64,000 nt of DNA from CAVSRC01 sp963785065 (GTDB lineage: Bacteria; Pseudomonadota; Alphaproteobacteria; Rhizobiales; Kaistiaceae): assembly GCA_963785065.1 (NCBI GenBank), contig CAWATX010000003.1, forward strand, positions 186,001 to 250,000. The letters are read 5' to 3'. Position 1 is the stretch's first letter, and each line of letters begins with the position of its first letter. Of the stretch, positions 41,401 through 48,835 are shown in pieces. The translations under genes were made by a program, and so were the position numbers. The notes under the pieces are model-generated. The model was not told the DNA's origin. It was given only the letters and a program-made list of their open reading frames with translations, and did no database searches.

Positions 41401-42753
41401 ATGCGACCCGACCTGATAGCCCGCTACGCCGATCAGCGCCTGCCGCGCTACACCAGCTACCCGACCGCGCCCCATTTCAACCCGGCGGTCGGTCCCGACA
41501 CCTATGCCGGCTGGCTGGCCGCAACCCCCGCCGGCAGGCCGGCCTCGCTCTATGTCCACGTCCCCTTCTGCCGGCGCATGTGCTGGTATTGCGGCTGCAA
41601 CACGGCGGTGACGCTGCGCGACGAGCCGGTCGCCGAATATGGCGAGATGCTGAAGACCGAGATCGGGATGGTCAGGCGCCATCTCGGCAAGCGGCTGCCG
41701 GCCGTCCACCTGCATTTCGGCGGCGGCACGCCGACCATCATGGCCCCCGCGCTCTTCCGCGAGCTGATGGCGCTCCTGCACGACACCTTCGATTTTTCCC
41801 CCGATGCCGAGTTGGCAATCGAGATCGACCCGCGCACGCTCACCCGCGAGATGGTCGACGCGATGGCGGCGGGCGGCATCAATCGCGCCAGCCTCGGCGT
41901 GCAGAGCCTCGATGCGACGGTGCAGAAGGCAATCAACCGGGTGCAGAGCTATGAGCAGACCGCCGAGGCGGTCGGCTGGCTGCGCGCCGCCGGCATCACC
42001 GGCATCAACCTCGACCTGATCTACGGCCTGCCGCACCAGACCGTCGCCTCGGCCATCGAGACGGTGACCGAGTGCCTGGCGCTCGTCCCCGACCGCATCG
42101 CCGTCTTCGGCTATGCCCATGTGCCGAGCTTCAAGAAACACCAGCGGCGCATCGACGCCGCGGCGCTGCCCGGCGGGCCCGAGCGCAACCAGCAGGCCGA
42201 GGCCATCGGCGAAACGCTCACATCCGCCGGCTACCGCCAGATCGGTATCGACCACTATGCCCATCCCGAGGACAGCCTGGCGCTCGCCCAGGCGGGCGGG
42301 CGGCTCCACCGTAACTTCCAAGGCTATACCACTGATCCGGCTGAGCTTCTCATCGCGCTCGGCGCCTCTGCCATCGGCCGTCTGCCACAGGGCTATGTGC
42401 AGAACGATCCAGTCGTGCGCGACTATTCGGCGGCCATCGGCGAAGGCCGCTTCGCCACGGTCAAGGGCTATGCGCTCTCCCCCGACGACCGGCTGCGCGC
42501 CGAGCTGATCGAGAGGGTGATGTGCGATTTCCGCGTCGATATCGACGAAGTCTGCCGCCGCCACGGCCGCGGCACCGGCGATCTCGGCGAGGCGCTCGCC
42601 CGTCTCGACGAGATGGCGGCCGGCGGCATCGTCCGCCGCCAGGGCGGCATGATCGAGATTGCGCCAGACGCGCAAGGGTTGGCACGGGCGGTGGCGGCAA
42701 CCTTCGACGTCTACCTGCCCCGGTCGACCCGCACCCACAGCCCGGCACTCTAG
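41401..42753 (+). CDS. hemN: Oxygen-independent coproporphyrinogen III oxidase
   Basis: A 450-residue radical-SAM enzyme that makes protoporphyrinogen IX under anoxia. The 4Fe-4S motif is Cys57, Cys61, Cys64 in PFCRRMCWYC, with an additional Cys66 that is part of the HemN signature. The start RPDLIARYADQRLPRYTSYPTAPHF is diagnostic, as is HFGGGTPT. The full C-terminal HemN domain is present. A FixK-type box sits 42 bases upstream. If that box works at the usual -40 position the transcript would start at the ATG; no ribosome site is visible. Confidence 0.96.
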   Translation: MRPDLIARYADQRLPRYTSYPTAPHFNPAVGPDTYAGWLAATPAGRPASLYVHVPFCRRMCWYCGCNTAVTLRDEPVAEYGEMLKTEIGMVRRHLGKRLPAVHLHFGGGTPTIMAPALFRELMALLHDTFDFSPDAELAIEIDPRTLTREMVDAMAAGGINRASLGVQSLDATVQKAINRVQSYEQTAEAVGWLRAAGITGINLDLIYGLPHQTVASAIETVTECLALVPDRIAVFGYAHVPSFKKHQRRIDAAALPGGPERNQQAEAIGETLTSAGYRQIGIDHYAHPEDSLALAQAGGRLHRNFQGYTTDPAELLIALGASAIGRLPQGYVQNDPVVRDYSAAIGEGRFATVKGYALSPDDRLRAELIERVMCDFRVDIDEVCRRHGRGTGDLGEALARLDEMAAGGIVRRQGGMIEIAPDAQGLARAVAATFDVYLPRSTRTHSPAL

Positions 42754-42825
42754 CCCCCCGTATTTCCATAGCCGGTATTACTGACAGCCTTTCCGGGCAC
42801 CGCTGGCGTGCTACGGTGCAGCGAT

Positions 42826-44112
42826 ATGTCAGGGGGGAATTACGTCACGTCCGGAACCAATTGGGCCGGGAATCTGACCTTTGGCGCGGAGCGGTTGGTT
42901 GCGCCTGGGACAGTTGCCGAGACGCAGGAGATCGTGCGTCGCTCCAACAGGCTGCGCGTGCTCGGCACGCGCCATAGTTACAACGACATCGCCGACACCA
43001 CCGGCACGCAGCTTTCGCTGGAGCGCTTGCGCGGCGTGATCGCCCTCGACACGACCCGCAACCAGGTGACGGTCGAGGGCGGCACCCGCTACAGCGACAT
43101 TGCCCCCTGGCTGCATGAGCGCGGCTACGCGCTCCACAATCTCGCCTCGCTGCCGCACATCACCGTTGCCGGCGCCGTTGCCACCGCCACCCACGGCTCC
43201 GGCGCGAGGCTTGGCAATCTGGCAACCGCCGTGGCGGCGATCGAATTCATCAATGCCGCGGGCGATCTCGTCACCCTGTCCCGCGAGAAGGATCCGGAGA
43301 TATTCGCAGGCGCCGTGGTCAACCTCGGTGCCCTCGGCATCGTCACCGCGCTGACGCTCGACGTCCTGCCCTCCTTCGCCATGCGCCAGAACGTCTATTG
43401 CGACCTGCCGCTGGCGACGCTCGTCACCAACTTCGATGCGATCATGACCAGCGGCTACAGCGTCAGCCTGTTCACGGCCTGGCAGAGCGACGTGATCGAG
43501 CATGTCTGGGTCAAGAGCCGGGCCAAAGCCGGCCCGCCGCTGGAGGGGCTGAGGCCCTTCTTCGGCGCCCCGTCGGCCGACGAAAAGCTCAGCCCGGTGC
43601 CGGGCACCAACCCGGTCACCTGCACCGAACAGATGGGTTCGGTCGGCCCCTCATACGATCGCCTGCCCCATTTCCGCTTCGATTCGGTGCCGACCGGCGG
43701 CGGCGACTATCAAGCCGAATATTTCGTCGCCCGCGAGCACGCCGTGGCGACCATCGACGCCCTCCACCAATGGGGCCGGCACCTTGCGCCGCTCATCATG
43801 GTCTCCGAGATCCGCGCCATCGCCGCCGACGAACTGTGGCTCAGCCCCTGTTGCGGGCGGCCCTGCGTCGCCTTCCATTTCTCTTTCAAGCCCGACCAGC
43901 CGGCGATCATCAGGCTGCTCGCCGCCATGGAGGAACTGCTGGCGCCCTTCGCCCCGGTGCCGCACTGGGGCAAGCTCTTCGCCATGGCGCCAGACATCGT
44001 GCGCTCGCGCTACGCTCGGCTCGGCGCGTTCCGCGACCTGCTCGACACCTACGATCCGGCCGGCAAGTTCCGCAACGCCTTCATCAACCGCATGATCTTC
44101 GGTCACGCCTGA
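42826..44112 (+). CDS. FAD-binding alditol/xylitol oxidase-like protein
   Basis: A 428-residue flavoprotein with an N-terminal VAO-type FAD domain and a C-terminal ALO (aldonolactone oxidase) domain. His50 in LGTRHSYNDIADT corresponds to the covalent FAD-binding histidine of alditol oxidase. SLPHITVAGAVATATHGSG is the second FAD segment. The C-terminal FHFSFKPDQPAI region fits the sugar-alcohol site. It oxidises a polyol with O2 to give H2O2. The start could also be a codon at 42808. There is no signal peptide. Confidence 0.88.
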   Translation: MSGGNYVTSGTNWAGNLTFGAERLVAPGTVAETQEIVRRSNRLRVLGTRHSYNDIADTTGTQLSLERLRGVIALDTTRNQVTVEGGTRYSDIAPWLHERGYALHNLASLPHITVAGAVATATHGSGARLGNLATAVAAIEFINAAGDLVTLSREKDPEIFAGAVVNLGALGIVTALTLDVLPSFAMRQNVYCDLPLATLVTNFDAIMTSGYSVSLFTAWQSDVIEHVWVKSRAKAGPPLEGLRPFFGAPSADEKLSPVPGTNPVTCTEQMGSVGPSYDRLPHFRFDSVPTGGGDYQAEYFVAREHAVATIDALHQWGRHLAPLIMVSEIRAIAADELWLSPCCGRPCVAFHFSFKPDQPAIIRLLAAMEELLAPFAPVPHWGKLFAMAPDIVRSRYARLGAFRDLLDTYDPAGKFRNAFINRMIFGHA

Positions 44113-44263
44113 GCGGTCCGGGCTCAGTGCGGCCCGGCGGCGGTGAGCGCCACCCGGTTGTTGACGGCATAGGCGCCTTGGCCAGCGACGCCTTTCGCCC
44201 GGCACAGATGCTCCACTATGGTTGGCCGACCGACCGGCCCCGAGTTGAGCCCGATGACCTGAC

Positions 44264-45004
44264 ATGCGCTTCCCCGCCCCGCTGATCGAGGCGCGGCTGA
44301 TCCGCCGCTACAAGCGCTTCCTCGCCGATGTCGAACTTGCCGACGGCGCGGTGACCACCGTCCACTGCGCCAATCCGGGCGCCATGACCGGGTTGGCTGA
44401 ACCGGGCATGCGGGTACTGCTGTCGCGCTCCGACAACCCGACCCGCAAGCTGCCGCTCTCCTGGGAGCTGGTCGAGGCCGACGGCGGCTGGGTCGGCATC
44501 AACACCGCCCATCCCAACCGGCTGGTCGAAGAGGCGATCGCCGCCTGCGCCATCCGCGAACTCGCCGGCTACGACACCATCCGCCGCGAGGTGAAATACG
44601 GGCGCAACTCGCGCATCGACCTCCTGCTCTCGGGCGCTGGCCGTGCCGACGCCTATGTCGAGGTCAAGAACGTTCACCTGTCGCGGCAACCGCCGCTCGC
44701 CGAATTTCCCGATTCGCCCACGGCACGTGGAACCAAGCATCTCGGCGAACTCGCCGACATGGTCGCCGCCGGCCATCGCGCCGTCATGGTCTATCTCGTC
44801 CAGCGCACCGACTGCACCAGCTTCCGGCTTGCCGCCGACATCGACCCCACCTATGCCGCGGCCTTCGCCAAGGCGCGGGGCGCGGGTGTCGAAGCGCTCG
44901 CCTATGACTGCCGGATCAGCCCCGAGACGATCCTCGTAGGCCGGCCCTTGCCGCTGATCGAACCGGAGGGGAAGCGGTCTATGCCGCGGCTTCGCGTTCG
45001 CTGA
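44264..45004 (+). CDS. sfsA: DNA/RNA nuclease SfsA
   Basis: A 246-residue protein of the SfsA family (sugar fermentation stimulation protein), which has a PD-(D/E)XK-type nuclease fold. Seen: VHCANPGAMTGLAEPGMRV near residues 33-50, SRIDLLLSG as the catalytic Asp, and AYVEVKNVHL as the ExK motif. Its last 26 bases overlap the 3' end of the convergent clpP gene. Confidence 0.93.
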   Translation: MRFPAPLIEARLIRRYKRFLADVELADGAVTTVHCANPGAMTGLAEPGMRVLLSRSDNPTRKLPLSWELVEADGGWVGINTAHPNRLVEEAIAACAIRELAGYDTIRREVKYGRNSRIDLLLSGAGRADAYVEVKNVHLSRQPPLAEFPDSPTARGTKHLGELADMVAAGHRAVMVYLVQRTDCTSFRLAADIDPTYAAAFAKARGAGVEALAYDCRISPETILVGRPLPLIEPEGKRSMPRLRVR

Positions 45005-45584
45005 GAACGCGGTCGATCAAGCCCCATTCCAGCGCCTGCTCGGCCGACATGAAGTGGTCGCGGTCGAGCGTGCGCTCCACCTCTTCGTAAGTGTGCCCGC
45101 AATGCTTGGCGTAGAGGCTGATGATGCGGTGCTTGGTCTGCCGCATGTCCTCGGCATGAATGAGCACGTCCGACGCCTGCCCCTGGAAGCCGCCAAGCGG
45201 CTGATGGACATGCAGGCTGGCATTGGGCAGGGCCGCGCGCTCGCCGGGCGCACCGGCCATGAGCAGGAATGACCCCATGGACCGGGCCGTTCCCATGCAC
45301 AGCGTGTGCACTGGCGCCTTGATGAATTGCATCGTGTCGTACATGGCGAAGCCGCTGGTCACCACGCCGCCATAGGAATTGATGTAGAGGTAGATCGGCT
45401 TTTTCGGGTTCTCCGCTTCCAGGAACAGCAGTTGCGCGCAGACCAGGGCCGACACCGAGTCGTTGACCTCGCCGTTGAGGAAGACGATCCGTTCGCGCAG
45501 GAGGCGCGAGTAGATGTCGAAGGAACGTTCTCCCCGGCTCGATTGCTCGACGACCATGGGGACGAGCTGAAGCGCTTCGCTCAT
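44979..45584 (-). CDS. clpP: ATP-dependent Clp protease proteolytic subunit
   Basis: A 201-residue serine peptidase subunit that assembles into a 14-mer with ClpX or ClpA. The triad is complete: Ser102 (ARSMGSF), His127 (HVHQPLGG) and Asp176 (DRDHF). The residues just before the serine read TAR, where the common form has QAA, so it is probably one of several ClpP paralogues. There is no clpX next to it. The ATG at 45582-45584 has AAGGAG upstream. Its 3' end overlaps sfsA. Confidence 0.93.
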   Translation of the reverse strand: MSEALQLVPMVVEQSSRGERSFDIYSRLLRERIVFLNGEVNDSVSALVCAQLLFLEAENPKKPIYLYINSYGGVVTSGFAMYDTMQFIKAPVHTLCMGTARSMGSFLLMAGAPGERAALPNASLHVHQPLGGFQGQASDVLIHAEDMRQTKHRIISLYAKHCGHTYEEVERTLDRDHFMSAEQALEWGLIDRVLSEREAAA

Positions 45585-45627
45585 CGGCGAACTCCTTGTG
45601 TTCCGGATTGCTCGGGCTGCGTGCGGG

Positions 45628-45954
45628 TCAGGCGGCGCGCATGAGGCAGGTCGGATTGTCATTTGCCGCCGTTGGCGCCAAGCGATGGACGATCCTCAGT
45701 CGCGTGCCGCCGTCCTGCCGCGGCTTGACCTCGAACCGCACGATGCTGGGAAGGTATGGCGGCTCGTCCTCGCGCATCCGGTAACCGATCTCCTCGCCCG
45801 GGACGGAAGAGACCGGGTCGGCGTCCGCCAGATGCTCCTCCGGCAACCACCGCTCGCGAAGCGCGGGCGTGCTCAGCGCCCGCCAGACCTTTTCGGGCGG
45901 TTCATCGAACTCGTAGTCGAGCACCAGGGCCCGCTCTTCGTCCGCGTCGCTCAT
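45628..45954 (-). CDS. SRPBCC (AHSA1-like) domain protein
   Basis: A 108-residue START-fold protein of the AHSA1/SRPBCC type. Typical openings are LDYEFDEPPEKVWRALSTPALRERW, and the fold ends about 10 residues before the C-terminus. It overlaps the upstream arsR stop by four bases (ATGA), a widespread ArsR-SRPBCC pairing. The ligand is unknown. Being the second gene, it is under ArsR control. Confidence 0.88.
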   Translation of the reverse strand: MSDADEERALVLDYEFDEPPEKVWRALSTPALRERWLPEEHLADADPVSSVPGEEIGYRMREDEPPYLPSIVRFEVKPRQDGGTRLRIVHRLAPTAANDNPTCLMRAA

Positions 45955-46265
45955 TGGTCCATCTCCTTGAGCAGGCCCTTCAGGGCGTTCATGCGCGCTG
46001 GCCAGAAAGCGCGATACTTCGCCAGCCACTCGGCGATGTGCACCAGACCCTCGGCATTGACCTGGTAGCTCACGAAGCGCCCCTGCCGCTCCTCGCGGAT
46101 CAGCTTGGCGCCGCGCAGGACCGCCAGATGCTGCGACATGGCCGGTTGGCTGATCACCATGCCGTCCCGTAGCGCCGTGGCGTTCATCGCACCGCCGGCC
46201 AGCTTCTCGAAGATCGCGCGGCGCGTCGGGTCAGCCAGGGCCTTGAAGATGTCGGTCTCGAGCAT
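45951..46265 (-). CDS. ArsR family transcriptional regulator
   Basis: A 104-residue winged-helix repressor. Features: MLETDIFKALADPTRRAIFEKL, then VISQPAMSQHLAVLRGAKLIREERQGRFVSY (recognition helix and wing). It has no metal-binding cysteines, so it belongs to the metal-independent branch associated with SRPBCC genes. The start at 46263-46265 lies 5 bases from a perfect inverted repeat, so the transcript is probably leaderless or nearly so. Confidence 0.92.
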   Translation of the reverse strand: MLETDIFKALADPTRRAIFEKLAGGAMNATALRDGMVISQPAMSQHLAVLRGAKLIREERQGRFVSYQVNAEGLVHIAEWLAKYRAFWPARMNALKGLLKEMDQ

Positions 46266-46270
46266 TTCGA

Positions 46271-46292
46271 CACATAAGCACGTACTTATGTG
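46271..46292. promoter_or_regulatory. ArsR operator
   Basis: Perfect 8-base arms CACATAAG (46271-46278) and CTTATGTG (46285-46292) around a 6-base spacer, directly upstream of the arsR start. The ATAAG/CTTAT core matches sites of SRPBCC-linked ArsR repressors. Confidence 0.75.
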
Positions 46293-46396
46293 ATTCGCAA
46301 GCGGCATGCCCGCCCCGGCGCCGACGGCAACCTGCCCGTCCACGCGTGGCTGATCTGCTTGCGCGCTCCGGCGAAAATCGCCATATGCTCGGTACC

Positions 46397-47224
46397 ATGA
46401 TCAGCTATGTCGAAGCCGCCGTCGGTCCGCTCAAGAACGACGGACAGATCAAATTGTACAGCGCCGAGGATTTCGCCGGCATGCATCGTGCCGGGCGGCT
46501 TACCGCCGAGTGTCTCGACGCCATCGAGGACATCATCCGCCCGGGCGTCGCGACCGACGAGATCGACCGCTTCGTGTATGACTTCGCCCTCGCCCACGGT
46601 GCCCTGCCCGCCACGCTCGGCTACAAGGGCTACATGAAGTCGACCTGCGTCTCGATCAATCATGTCGTCTGCCACGGCATCCCCGGCGACAAGCCGCTCA
46701 AGGACGGCGACATCGCCAATATCGACGTGACCCTGATCCTTGACGGCTGGCACGGCGATTCCAGCCGCATGTACGCGGTCGGCAACGTCAAGCGCGCCGC
46801 CCAGCGGCTGATGGAAGTCACCCACGAATCGATGATGCGCGGCATCGCCGCCGTCCGCCCCGGCGCCACCACCGGCGACATCGGTTTCGCCATCCAGGAC
46901 TATGCCGAGGGCGAGCGCTGCTCGGTGGTGCGCGATTTCTGCGGCCACGGCGTCGGCCGCCTGTTCCACGACGCCCCCAACATCCTGCACTACGGCAGCC
47001 CCGGCGAGGGCGTCGAGCTGAAACCCGGCATGATCTTCACCATCGAGCCGATGATCAATCTCGGCCGGCCGCACGTGAAAGTGCTCTCCGACGGCTGGAC
47101 CGCGGTCACCCGCGACCGCTCGCTGTCGGCCCAGTACGAGCATTCCGTCGGCGTGACCGAGACCGGGTACGAGATCTTCACCGTCTCGCCGAAGCACGGG
47201 CTGGCATATACCGACGGCACATGA
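46397..47224 (+). CDS. map: Type I methionine aminopeptidase
   Basis: A 275-residue enzyme that removes the initiator methionine. Metal ligands are Asp110 and Asp121 (IDVTLILDGWHGD), the His in FCGHGVGRLFHDAP, and Glu in FTIEPM and in YEHSVGV. The N-terminal 20 residues before YSAEDFAGMHRAG are as in rhizobial map. The start is taken at 46397; an ATG at 46385 would add four residues. The stop overlaps the radC start (ATGA). Confidence 0.95.
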   Translation: MISYVEAAVGPLKNDGQIKLYSAEDFAGMHRAGRLTAECLDAIEDIIRPGVATDEIDRFVYDFALAHGALPATLGYKGYMKSTCVSINHVVCHGIPGDKPLKDGDIANIDVTLILDGWHGDSSRMYAVGNVKRAAQRLMEVTHESMMRGIAAVRPGATTGDIGFAIQDYAEGERCSVVRDFCGHGVGRLFHDAPNILHYGSPGEGVELKPGMIFTIEPMINLGRPHVKVLSDGWTAVTRDRSLSAQYEHSVGVTETGYEIFTVSPKHGLAYTDGT

Positions 47225-47922
47225 GCGTGCCGCCCGCCCGGGACGGGGACAGGCCCCACTTCCACGGCCACCGTGAACGCCTGAAGAAGCGGTTCCACGA
47301 AGGCGGCGGCGCGGCGCTGGCCGACTACGAGCTGCTCGAACTGATTCTCTTCCAGTCGCTGCCGCGGCGTGACACCAAGCCGATCGCCAAGGCGCTGCTC
47401 GCCCGCTTCGGCTCCTTCTCCGAGGTGCTCAGCGCCCCGGCGGGCGAGCTGCGCAAGATCTCCGGCGTCGGCGATGCGGTGATCCACCATCTCAAGCTGG
47501 TCCAGGCGTCGGCCCAGCGCTTCGCCCGCGATTCCGTCCGCGATCGTCCCCTGCTCGCCTCATGGTCGGCGGTGATCGACTACTGCAAGGCGGCGATGGC
47601 TTATGAGGCGGTCGAGCAGTTCCGCGTGCTCTTTCTCGACAAGAAGAACATGCTGATCGCCGACGAGGTGCAGCAGACCGGCACCATCGACCACACGCCG
47701 GTCTATCCGCGCGAGGTGGTCAAGCGCGCGCTGGAGCTTTCCGCCGCGGCCATCATCCTGATCCACAACCACCCCTCCGGCGACCCGACCCCCTCGACCG
47801 CCGACATCCAGATGACCAAGCAGGTGGTCGACATCGCCAAGCCGCTGGGCATCGCCGTCCACGACCACATCATCATCGGCAAGAAGGGGCATGTCAGCCT
47901 GAAGGGCCTGCAGCTGATGTGA
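47221..47922 (+). CDS. radC: RadC family protein (JAB/MPN domain)
   Basis: A 233-residue protein with an N-terminal helix-hairpin-helix region (ADYELLELILFQSLPRRDTKPIAK, KISGVGDAV) and a C-terminal JAMM metalloprotease-like domain. The zinc motif is in LIHNHPSGDPTPSTADIQMTK. Role in DNA repair has been doubted; the precise activity is not settled. It starts inside the map stop codon, so the pair is co-translated. Confidence 0.95.
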   Translation: MSVPPARDGDRPHFHGHRERLKKRFHEGGGAALADYELLELILFQSLPRRDTKPIAKALLARFGSFSEVLSAPAGELRKISGVGDAVIHHLKLVQASAQRFARDSVRDRPLLASWSAVIDYCKAAMAYEAVEQFRVLFLDKKNMLIADEVQQTGTIDHTPVYPREVVKRALELSAAAIILIHNHPSGDPTPSTADIQMTKQVVDIAKPLGIAVHDHIIIGKKGHVSLKGLQLM

Positions 47923-48005
47923 GACCCCCGATGCGGGCTCGTCGCCCACGTGCGACCGAACGCGCCGGGTCTGGTTATCCTCCGTTTCGCCCTATATGTG
48001 GCACC

Positions 48006-48788
48006 ATGCAGATCAACCTCACGAACAGGCGCGTTCTGGTGACCGGCGGCAATTCCGGCCTCGGCGCCGCCATGGTGCGCGCCTTCGCCGAAGCCGGCGC
48101 CAAAGTCGCCGTCAACTACGTCACCCACCCGGAAGAGGCCGAGGCTCTTGCCGCCGAGATCGGGAAGGCCGGCGGCAACGCCATGACGGTCGAGGCCGAC
48201 GTCAGCGATCCCGATGCGGTGGAAGCCATGTTCGCCGAGATCGACAAGGCGTGGGGCGGCATCGACGTGCTGGTCAACAATGCCGGCATCGACGGGCCCC
48301 GCGCCGTCGGCTGGGAAGCCGAAGTCGCCGCCTGGAAAAAGGTCCTCGACATCAACCTCGTCGGCGCGTTCCTTTGCGCCCGCCAGGCGCTGAAGCGCAT
48401 GGTGGCCCAGAAATCGGGCGTCATCCTCAACACCTCCAGCGTCCACCAGGTCATCGCCTGGAGCGGCTATAGCGCCTATGCGGCGTCGAAATCGGGGCTG
48501 ATCATGATGGCCAACACGCTGGCGCAGGAGGCCGCTCCCTATGGCGTGCGCGTGCTGTGTATCGCGCCCGGCGCCATCGCCACCCGCATCAATGCCGACG
48601 TCTGGCAGGATGCCGAGGGCCTCAAGGACCTGCTGACCAAGGTCCCCATGGGCCGCATCGGCCAGCCGAAAGACGTCGCCGAAATGGCGGTGGTGCTCGC
48701 CTCCGACGTTGCAAGCTACATGACAGCCACCACCGTCTATGTCGACGGCGGCATGACCGACTACCCCGGCTTCATGCACGGCGGCTGA
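48006..48788 (+). CDS. SDR family oxidoreductase (glucose 1-dehydrogenase-like)
   Basis: A 260-residue classical short-chain dehydrogenase. NAD(P) site VLVTGGNSGLGAAMVRAF at 10-27, NAG motif NNAGIDGP, catalytic Ser in NTSSVHQ with Tyr and Lys in YSAYAASKSG, and a C-terminal VYVDGGMTDYPGF. Substrate unknown; annotated relatives include glucose 1-dehydrogenase and 3-oxoacyl reductases. Convergent with the fusion gene downstream. Confidence 0.92.
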   Translation: MQINLTNRRVLVTGGNSGLGAAMVRAFAEAGAKVAVNYVTHPEEAEALAAEIGKAGGNAMTVEADVSDPDAVEAMFAEIDKAWGGIDVLVNNAGIDGPRAVGWEAEVAAWKKVLDINLVGAFLCARQALKRMVAQKSGVILNTSSVHQVIAWSGYSAYAASKSGLIMMANTLAQEAAPYGVRVLCIAPGAIATRINADVWQDAEGLKDLLTKVPMGRIGQPKDVAEMAVVLASDVASYMTATTVYVDGGMTDYPGFMHGG

Positions 48789-48835
48789 AGCGGGCCGCAC
48801 CTGTCAAGATGGATATGGCCTTTCAATTCAGCGCC

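Noticed and set aside
41344..42738. Open frame of 464 codons on the - strand
   Set aside because: It is antisense to hemN, which is certain by its radical-SAM motif. The translation has no signature.
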